DNA of 5,142 bases, taken from positions 1 through 5,142 of the forward strand of contig DAOWFN010000022.1 in the NCBI GenBank assembly GCA_030637945.1, given 5' to 3'. The notes under the pieces were generated by a model that had not been told where the DNA came from, did no database searches, and saw nothing but the letters and a program-made list of their open reading frames with translations. This document shows, piece after piece, positions 1 through 5,142 of this stretch. This DNA comes from Gammaproteobacteria bacterium (lineage in GTDB: Bacteria; Pseudomonadota; Gammaproteobacteria; SZUA-229). Position 1 is the stretch's first letter, and the number at the start of each line of letters is the position of its first letter. The position numbers were made by a program, and so were the translations under genes.

Positions 1-1125
1 GCAGTCACCCACACAGGCAATCTGTTTGCAGGCGTGATCAAACTCCTGTTTCAAGCTGTCTGCATCTTCCAGCTGTTTTAAGTGGCTTAAAGATAAACAT
101 GCTTCAACACTGATGTGACCATCAAGATAATGAAGAGTGACGTCCTTAATATTTTTTAAAACGCTGTGATTTGACCATTGATTACTGAGTTCGAGCAATA
201 ATTCGCTGCGCATCGGCAAATGTATACAGCTGGCTGTGGTTTCATCGTCTTCCGGATCAATATGTACGGTCACGTCATTAACTTCATCAAACTTTTCTAT
301 CAAGACATTTTCAACCGCTTCAGTGATATGGTGTCCTTCCGAAACGCTGAGTTTTGGTGATACCAGTAGATGCACGTCGACCAGTGCGTTGTGTCCCATG
401 CGGCGGGTGCGCAACAGATGCAGTTCGCGGACATCATCGATGCTTAGAATGGTCTGCCGGATATTTTCGACCATTTCAGGATCTAGCGCAGTATCGACCA
501 GCTCCTGAACGCTTTGACGGCTTAAATCCAGGCCGATTTTTGCAATCATCAGCGCCACCAGGATAGCTGCGATAGCATCAAGCAGCGGATAACCGATATA
601 AGTAGCGCCGATACCGATCAATACAACAATTGATGAAACGGCATCGCTGCGGTGATGCCAGGCATTGGCTTCGAGTAATGGTGAGCGAATCTTTTGAGCA
701 ACGGCGCGCGTGGCATGGTATAGCCCTTCATTGCTGACAATAGATATAGCAGCAATAATTAGTGTAAAGAGAGCAGGTGTTGCGATTTCATCAGGCTTTT
801 CCATGCGTAAGATCGCGTCATAAGCGATGCCGCCGGCAACACCGATCAATAAAAGACCAAGAGCGACCGTTGCCAGAGTTTCATAACGTGCATGGCCATA
901 AGGATGGTCTTCATCAGCATCTTCACCTGCGTGTTTAACGGCCAGCAGTACCATGCCGTCGCTGGCGAGGTCAGATAAGGAGTGTATGCCATCAGCTAAT
1001 AAAGCTTGTGACTGCCCGATGAGTCCGCCAGCAATTTTAATGATTGCTAGAACAAGATTAACCGCTACACCCCAAAGGGTAATGCGGTTGGTTTCCTGTT
1101 TACGTTGTTCGATGGTTAATTCCAT
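1..1125 (-). CDS. Cation diffusion facilitator (CDF) metal exporter, 3' end cut by window edge
   Basis: Inner-membrane divalent metal/proton antiporter, probably exporting Zn(II) or a similar ion from the cytoplasm. I translated it by hand: 375 residues are visible and no stop is reached before the left edge. Six hydrophobic segments lie at about 15-37, 41-63, 84-105, 116-138, 162-178 and 180-200. The transport site is HxxxD in TM2 (H48, D52) and HxxxD in TM5 (H157, D161); HxxxD in both helices is typical of zinc-type CDFs, whereas E. coli FieF/YiiP has DxxxD in TM2. A conserved DHPYGHARYE loop is at 73-82. The cytoplasmic dimerisation domain (about 205-292) keeps the metal ligands of YiiP: H236, H252, H265 or H266, H288 and D290. 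The protein then continues for more than 80 residues, beyond the usual length of about 300. The ATG at 1125 is the only start: no ATG, GTG or TTG lies between it and an in-frame TAA at 1167-1165. The Shine-Dalgarno is weak. Family is confident; the metal is inferred. Confidence 0.93.
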   Translation of the reverse strand, partial: MELTIEQRKQETNRITLWGVAVNLVLAIIKIAGGLIGQSQALLADGIHSLSDLASDGMVLLAVKHAGEDADEDHPYGHARYETLATVALGLLLIGVAGGIAYDAILRMEKPDEIATPALFTLIIAAISIVSNEGLYHATRAVAQKIRSPLLEANAWHHRSDAVSSIVVLIGIGATYIGYPLLDAIAAILVALMIAKIGLDLSRQSVQELVDTALDPEMVENIRQTILSIDDVRELHLLRTRRMGHNALVDVHLLVSPKLSVSEGHHITEAVENVLIEKFDEVNDVTVHIDPEDDETTASCIHLPMRSELLLELSNQWSNHSVLKNIKDVTLHYLDGHISVEACLSLSHLKQLEDADSLKQEFDHACKQIACVGDC

Positions 1126-1186
1126 GGTCGTATTCTGATAGTCATGGTTAGTTGGTGCAAGTTTTTATTATTAATTATCTAACTTA

Positions 1187-1204
1187 CGTCATTCCGGCAT
1201 GACG
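1187..1204. repeat. Imperfect 18-bp palindrome between mobA and the CDF gene
   Basis: CGTCAT at 1187-1192 pairs with ATGACG at 1199-1204. The centre CCGG (1194-1197) is also self-complementary, so only one pair (1193/1198) is broken. It lies 27 bp past the mobA stop. Read in the gene direction it is followed by AT-rich sequence but no clean run of T, so it is a poor intrinsic terminator. It could be a weak mobA terminator, an operator for the CDF gene, or a REP-like intergenic repeat; the sequence does not decide. The rest of the 105-bp gap (1126-1230) is AT-rich, and I see no convincing promoter in it. Confidence 0.45.
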
Positions 1205-1230
1205 GTGCATACATGAGAAAGTGTTATCTC

Positions 1231-1815
1231 TTATGATTTATGTGTCTCGGAGAGTGTATTTAGATTGAGAAATGCGTCTGGGTTATCATCAAAGTTAACC
1301 GTACCGTGAGGGATGGATTCTACCCACTGTATAAGTTTTAACTGGTTCTTGTTAATTCGTGACATGATTGAATCAGATAAATTATTTCTAAGCAGTAAGG
1401 CTAATTGATGGTAATTATTTACTGTGGCGATGCAGACCGAATTGTTTTGTATGTTGTCACTTAATCGTTCGACCAGATTGTCTGGCAGGGACGGCATGTC
1501 GCAGGCAACGACAAGTGCCCATTCATATTTGCAATGGTTCAGGCAGGCGGCGATGCCAGCAAGAGGCCCCCGGTACTGGCCGGATGACTGGTCGGATGAA
1601 TCGCTAAAGACTTTATCCGTATATTGATTATAGAGATCGATGTTTCGATTGGCGCTTATGATTATCTCATCTGTCTGTGGGCGAACCCTGTCGATGACAT
1701 GCTGTATGAGAGGCTTGTTTTCATACGATACCAGGCCCTTGTCTGCGCCGCCTGCACGTTTGCCTTCGCCACCCGCAAGGATGATGCAGCTAACCTGAGT
1801 TGATGTTTTAATCAT
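1231..1815 (-). CDS. mobA: Molybdenum cofactor guanylyltransferase MobA
   Basis: Cytoplasmic enzyme that transfers GMP from GTP to molybdopterin-bound molybdenum, giving the guanine-dinucleotide cofactor (MGD) used by nitrate reductases and other DMSO-reductase-family enzymes. The 194-residue product has the normal MobA length and its nucleotidyltransferase fold. The N-terminal GTP-binding loop is LAGGEGKRAGG (13-23), followed by DKGL with K26. GPLAGI is at 83-88, the metal-binding ACDMP motif (D106) at 104-108, and the usual C-terminal FLNLNT at 182-187. The start is fixed by an in-frame TGA two codons upstream (1821-1819). No good Shine-Dalgarno is present. The gene starts 38 bp after the kinase/phosphatase gene with no evident terminator between, so the two are probably co-transcribed. 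Placement by a nitrate transporter fits cofactor supply to a nitrate reductase; that link is inferred from context. Confidence 0.95.
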   Translation of the reverse strand: MIKTSTQVSCIILAGGEGKRAGGADKGLVSYENKPLIQHVIDRVRPQTDEIIISANRNIDLYNQYTDKVFSDSSDQSSGQYRGPLAGIAACLNHCKYEWALVVACDMPSLPDNLVERLSDNIQNNSVCIATVNNYHQLALLLRNNLSDSIMSRINKNQLKLIQWVESIPHGTVNFDDNPDAFLNLNTLSETHKS

Positions 1816-1853
1816 AGGTCACTTTATATTAAAGGGCTGTCTATAATGGAGAC

Positions 1854-3563
1854 TCATGAGATAAAAATATATAACCAGACAAAGTTTGTAAGTAATAAAA
1901 GTCCACTAACTATCTTCCAGAATGATGTCGGGTTACGTTCTAGTAGTGGTGCAGAGTGGCCCATGAAGGATTCTTTTGGGTGTGTGAGATCAAACACAAA
2001 TTCAGAAAAAGTATCATAGCGTGAACGCTGATCTTTTTTTACAGCTTTATGAATAGCGCCATCCATCCATAGTGGAATCATCGGGTTATGTTTTATCGAT
2101 GATTCATATTTGATTTTATTTAGTGTGCGCCAGTTAAGGTCGCGTGACATTTTATCGCCGTATGGCAGGTGCCCCGTCAGCATGTTATAGACAAGCACAC
2201 CTAGTGAGTAGATGTCTGAGCGGTTGCTGCCTTCCATTCCCAGCAGATACTCAGGCGCGGTGTAGTTTTTTGTGCCGAGCAATTCCATGCGTTCTACCGG
2301 CGTGCTTATTTCCTGTATACCGGCAATTTTTACAGAACCAAAATCAATGATTTTTACCACGCCATGTGTGGTTATCATAATATTTTCGGGCTTTAGATCG
2401 CGGTGCAGCATTTCCAGCCGATGGAACACGCGTAAGCCTTTTATGATCTTGTTGGTTATGTCGATAACCTGTTCAAAATCCGGAGAGGGGTGTTCTTCCG
2501 TCCATTGTTTTAAAGTTATACCGTCAATATATTCCATGATGAAATATAAAAAATTGCGTTGTCGGGCCTGCTCGATAATCTTTAATACGGCATCACTCTG
2601 TATGCGTTTTCCCGCCCATTCTTCCATGTAGAAACGTTCGATATAGGCGGGGTCATCAGAATAGTTGACTGATGGTGTTTTCATCATAAACAGTTCACCA
2701 CTTTCTTTATCGCGCACCTTGTAAAGTTGTGATGTGGTGCTGGCGTGAACTTCTTCGAGGATCTCGAAGCCATCCATGGTCATGCCGGGACCAAGATGGG
2801 GTGGAAAGGGTAGCCGTGTTAATTCGTTGTAAACTTCATTCGCATCTTGTGATGGTAAAGATTCTATTTTTATGATCTGGCAGGTGACATTGTCATGGCT
2901 TTTTTGTTCGAGCGCATGCATGATTATTTTGTCTGCTTGAACTTCGATAGCACTATCGGTTTTTAAATGCTCTTTCAACTGCTGGTCATCAAGATAATCA
3001 TGAATGCCATCAGTGGTCATTAAGTAGATATCATCTTTTTCAACAGCGATTGACTTGTAGTCGATATCCAGGTGGCTGTCGATGCCCATGGCGCGGCTTA
3101 GGTAATTTTTCTTATCTGAGATCCAGACGCGGTGGTCGGTGGTGAGCAGTTCCAGGTCGCCATTTCTGAAGCGATAGATGCGTGAGTCACCGATATGAAA
3201 TATATGTGCTGTGGTAGATTTGAATACCAGGGCGCTAAATGTGGTGACCATGCCATGCACATGTTCTTTATCGCCATTGCTTAACAACCAGTTGTTGATT
3301 GCGGTTAGAACTTTGGCGCCTGAAGTTTTGACTGTCCAGGTTTCAGGCGTGCTGAAGTAGTCACTCAAAAAACCTTTAACACAGTGTTCGCTGGCTTCTT
3401 TCGCATTGGCGCAACTGCCCATACCATCAGCGATGGCGCAGGCGATCCCTTTGTTTTCCAAGAGTGAATCTTCCGGCAGATAAGCGCCATAAAAATCTTC
3501 ATTCTGATCTTTGATGCCTTTATCAGAACTTTGAGCCAGGCTGATTTTTAGTTGTGAATGCAT
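1854..3563 (-). CDS. Fused PP2C-type phosphatase and Ser/Thr protein kinase, C-terminal membrane anchor
   Basis: A 569-residue two-enzyme protein that can in principle both add and remove phosphate on Ser/Thr. The N-terminal PP2C domain (about 5-235) has KDQNED (18-23), DGMGS (46-50), GDSR (125-128), TTDH (141-144), TTDG (183-186) and DN (224-225); inferred metal ligands are D23, D46, D185 and D224. A short linker (about 236-262) leads to a Hanks-type kinase (about 264-528): lysine K295, helix-C glutamate E314 or E315, catalytic HRDLKPEN (387-394, base D389), DFG (407-409), APE (436-438) and helix-F D450. The glycine-rich loop (about 271-280) has no glycine. A single hydrophobic segment at 549-568 ends the protein, placing both domains on the cytoplasmic side of the inner membrane. 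An in-frame TAA two codons upstream (3569-3567) fixes the start. The architecture matches the kinase beside nasA in Pseudomonas (PA1782, from memory). Its substrate is unknown; the transporter or a nitrate regulator is the obvious candidate. Confidence 0.95.
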   Translation of the reverse strand: MHSQLKISLAQSSDKGIKDQNEDFYGAYLPEDSLLENKGIACAIADGMGSCANAKEASEHCVKGFLSDYFSTPETWTVKTSGAKVLTAINNWLLSNGDKEHVHGMVTTFSALVFKSTTAHIFHIGDSRIYRFRNGDLELLTTDHRVWISDKKNYLSRAMGIDSHLDIDYKSIAVEKDDIYLMTTDGIHDYLDDQQLKEHLKTDSAIEVQADKIIMHALEQKSHDNVTCQIIKIESLPSQDANEVYNELTRLPFPPHLGPGMTMDGFEILEEVHASTTSQLYKVRDKESGELFMMKTPSVNYSDDPAYIERFYMEEWAGKRIQSDAVLKIIEQARQRNFLYFIMEYIDGITLKQWTEEHPSPDFEQVIDITNKIIKGLRVFHRLEMLHRDLKPENIMITTHGVVKIIDFGSVKIAGIQEISTPVERMELLGTKNYTAPEYLLGMEGSNRSDIYSLGVLVYNMLTGHLPYGDKMSRDLNWRTLNKIKYESSIKHNPMIPLWMDGAIHKAVKKDQRSRYDTFSEFVFDLTHPKESFMGHSAPLLERNPTSFWKIVSGLLLLTNFVWLYIFIS

Positions 3564-3597
3564 GATTTATTGATAGACCTGCCGTCAGCTGCGGACG

Positions 3598-3606
3598 ATT
3601 GTAGCA
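3598..3606 (-). promoter_or_regulatory. Possible extended -10 promoter for the kinase-mobA pair
   Basis: On the minus strand TGCTACAAT runs from 3606 to 3598: a TACAAT hexamer (one mismatch from TATAAT) with the TGn extension of sigma-70 extended -10 promoters. No good -35 is found at the expected distance. Transcription would start about 28 bp before the kinase ATG at 3563. It lies between the inverted-repeat element and the kinase gene, so it could uncouple kinase and mobA expression from the transporter. Such short matches are common by chance, so the call is tentative. Confidence 0.3.
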
Positions 3607-3632
3607 TTGTCGTTTTTAGAGAAAATAATATT

Positions 3633-3737
3633 CCACAGATGAACACTGATATTTAAAGCCTATAATAGCTTTTCTATCTGTGTGCCTCCGCACCCCAAGG
3701 GCATTTGTCGCTTCGCTCGGGCACGTTCATCTGTAGA
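3633..3737. repeat. Intergenic inverted-repeat element with nested stems
   Basis: ACAGATGAAC at 3635-3644 is perfectly complementary to GTTCATCTGT at 3725-3734, and two more pairs follow beyond one mismatch (3632-3633 with 3736-3737). Nested inside are CACAGAT/ATCTGTG (3634-3640 and 3676-3682, competing with the outer stem), AAAGC/GCTTT (3655-3659 and 3668-3672) and GTGCC/GGCAC (3682-3686 and 3720-3724, directly abutting the outer arm). The element fills most of the 193-bp gap between the transporter and kinase genes. No transposase or target duplication was seen. It may be a short mobile-type or REP-like repeat, or an mRNA structure that ends or damps transcription from the transporter into the kinase. 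A similar ACAGATGAACAC wording recurs, as I recall, in intergenic repeats of other bacteria; I cannot verify that here. Confidence 0.6.
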
Positions 3738-3756
3738 TAAATTGTTTTATTCTTGT

Positions 3757-5142
3757 CTAAGAAACATCAATCATTTCTACACTGCCGTCTGGCATTACTT
3801 CTGCCATCTGTCCCCGTGGTTCGCGCAGGAAAGTGAAGATGGCAACTAAAACAATCGCACCTGCACCTGCTATAAACATAAAAAATGCCTGTGAAGAAAC
3901 AAACGAGAGTATGGTTAAAAATATGACGCCACCGATGTTGCCATAAGCGCCAGCCATACCGGCAATCTGACCGGTCATGCGACGCTGGATAAGTGGAACC
4001 ATCGCAAACACGGCGCCTGAACCAGCTTTAGAAAACAGGCCACAGATAATGGTGGTGGCTACAACCAGTGGTAATGCCCAGCTCGAGTCAACCTGACCGA
4101 GCAAAGCGAAAGACAAGGCGATGCCAGTAAATAACACAACAAGTGTCCGCTTACGCCCAAATTTATCACTGATGATGCCGCCAGCGGGGCGTGCTATTAA
4201 ATTCATTACCGGGTAGATCGCTGCCAGGATGCCGGCAAGGATCGTCGAGATTTCAAAAGTGTCCTTGTAAAATAGCGGCAGCATCGAAACCAGTGCAAGC
4301 TCGGAGCCGAATGTGACCAGGTAAGCCAGATTTAATACTGCCACCTGACTGAAGTCATATTTAAATATATCGGGCACGTCTTTTTTAAAGATTTCTTTAT
4401 TGACCTGATAGATACTAAAAGATTGATAAAGATATACCGCAGCCAGGACACCATAGATGCCGTAAGTGATGCTGTCATCAAACCAGTTCAGGTTTGTTGG
4501 AGACAGTTTCCAAGTCAGCACTGCCAGCGCGCCATACATCGGGATACTGACGAGCAGGTATAAAAAGAAATCAAATTTACTCGTCACTTCCATGCCGCCC
4601 ATTTTTTTAGGCTTAAAATAAGTTGATCCTTTAGGTGTGTTAGTAACGGCAAAATAATAGAAAACACCATAAATCATCGCCAGTATGCCAGTCGATGCGA
4701 TCGCATAACGCCAGCCGTCGTCTCCGCCAAACATCAATGCGAGAGTAGGAAGCAGCATGGCTGAGGCTGCTGAACCAAAATTACCCCAGCCGCCATAGAT
4801 GCCCTGTGCGACTCCGGTCTGACGTGCAGGGAACCATTCTGAGATCATGCGGATACCAACGACAAAACCAGCACCGACAAAACCCAGTAAAAAGCGAATA
4901 GTTGCTAGCTGCTGATAATTTTGCGCCATCGAAAATGCGATACAGAATATACCCGAGAGAATCAGGATTGAAGAAAACATGACGCGAGGACCGAAGCGGT
5001 CGACCAGCATACCAACCACGATTCGCGCCGGGATGGTCATCGCCACATTCAGAATTAACAGCGCTTTTACTTCCTGGTCAGATAAACCAAAGGTTTCGCG
5101 AATAACCACCATTAATGGTGCATGTGCAAACCACACCATGAA
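3757..5142 (-). CDS. narK: Nitrate/nitrite transporter, NNP family (NarK/NasA type), 5' end cut by window edge
   Basis: Inner-membrane MFS carrier for nitrate uptake or nitrate/nitrite exchange. The frame stays open to the right edge. The methionine at 5139 lies inside the first helix, so the true start is outside the window; numbering here counts from that Met (460 residues). Family marks: substrate-binding arginine R39 in TM2 (TIPAR) and its partner R317 in TM8 (LIARP), the MFS loop GMLVDRFGPR (43-52) and SDKFGRKR (324-331), and two nitrate-signature stretches, GIYGGWGNFGSAAS (113-126) and AGMAGAYGNIGG (393-404). About 98 residues separate TM6 (ends near 165) from TM7 (starts near 264) and hold two extra hydrophobic segments (about 189-210 and 224-243), so there may be 14 rather than 12 helices. 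The tail after the last helix (about 440-460) is short and acidic. The symbol is the family name; nasA is equally possible, because uptake for assimilation and exchange for respiration cannot be separated from this sequence. Confidence 0.92.
   Translation of the reverse strand, partial: FMVWFAHAPLMVVIRETFGLSDQEVKALLILNVAMTIPARIVVGMLVDRFGPRVMFSSILILSGIFCIAFSMAQNYQQLATIRFLLGFVGAGFVVGIRMISEWFPARQTGVAQGIYGGWGNFGSAASAMLLPTLALMFGGDDGWRYAIASTGILAMIYGVFYYFAVTNTPKGSTYFKPKKMGGMEVTSKFDFFLYLLVSIPMYGALAVLTWKLSPTNLNWFDDSITYGIYGVLAAVYLYQSFSIYQVNKEIFKKDVPDIFKYDFSQVAVLNLAYLVTFGSELALVSMLPLFYKDTFEISTILAGILAAIYPVMNLIARPAGGIISDKFGRKRTLVVLFTGIALSFALLGQVDSSWALPLVVATTIICGLFSKAGSGAVFAMVPLIQRRMTGQIAGMAGAYGNIGGVIFLTILSFVSSQAFFMFIAGAGAIVLVAIFTFLREPRGQMAEVMPDGSVEMIDVS

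Noticed and set aside
236..566. Two overlapping plus-strand open frames (90 and 70 codons)
   Set aside because: Both run antisense to the well-conserved CDF gene and have low-complexity translations rich in Ser/Thr or Arg/Pro.
953..1138. 61-codon plus-strand open frame
   Set aside because: Antisense to the CDF transmembrane region that holds the HxxxD metal site; no independent support.
1187..1204. Strong intrinsic terminator after mobA
   Set aside because: The stem is short with a mismatch and no T run follows in the gene direction, so I kept it only as a palindrome.
1424..1627. 67-codon plus-strand open frame
   Set aside because: Antisense to mobA across its GPLAGI and ACDMP motifs; no independent support.
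2272..2631. 119-codon open frame on the plus strand inside the kinase/phosphatase gene
   Set aside because: It lies wholly opposite the conserved kinase catalytic region, its translation is Ser/Cys/Met-rich and unlike any family I know, and it has no ribosome site. It is a shadow of the minus-strand gene.
3564..3756. FNR, NarL or NtrC binding sites in the transporter-kinase gap
   Set aside because: I looked for TTGAT-N4-ATCAA, NarL-type heptamers and NtrC-type dyads and found no convincing match.
5137..5139. ATG at 5139 as the true start of the nitrate transporter
   Set aside because: The frame is open to the edge, the preceding codon is Phe, and the Met falls within the first transmembrane helix, so the N-terminus must lie outside the window.

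Overview
The window holds four protein-coding genes, all on the minus strand, so they read from the right edge towards the left. In reading order they are a nitrate/nitrite transporter of the NNP branch of the major facilitator superfamily (5' end cut by the right edge), a fused PP2C phosphatase and Ser/Thr kinase with a C-terminal membrane anchor, MobA (molybdenum cofactor guanylyltransferase), and a cation diffusion facilitator (CDF) metal exporter whose 3' end is cut by the left edge. No tRNA, rRNA, CRISPR array or insertion sequence was seen. The plus-strand open frames lie opposite these genes and look like shadows.

The transporter, kinase/phosphatase and mobA make a coherent nitrate-metabolism set: uptake or exchange of nitrate/nitrite, a dedicated phosphorylation module, and the enzyme that makes the guanylylated molybdenum cofactor of bacterial nitrate reductases. 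A fused phosphatase/kinase next to a nitrate transporter is, from memory, also found in the assimilatory nitrate locus of Pseudomonas aeruginosa (PA1782 beside nasA). The reductase genes are not in view, so assimilation and respiration cannot be told apart. The kinase-mobA gap is only 38 bp, which suggests co-transcription. The transporter-kinase gap is 193 bp and holds an inverted-repeat element and a possible promoter. The CDF gene follows mobA after 105 bp and shows no clear functional tie to nitrate.

Protein types, moderate GC (mid-40s percent by eye) and gene content suggest a gammaproteobacterium or a relative in the Pseudomonadota. The genus cannot be called.

Nothing here is certainly a new system. 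The points most worth a second look are the membrane-anchored kinase/phosphatase with a glycine-poor nucleotide loop, the two extra hydrophobic segments in the middle of the transporter, the extra C-terminal module on the CDF protein, and the inverted-repeat element between the transporter and kinase genes.
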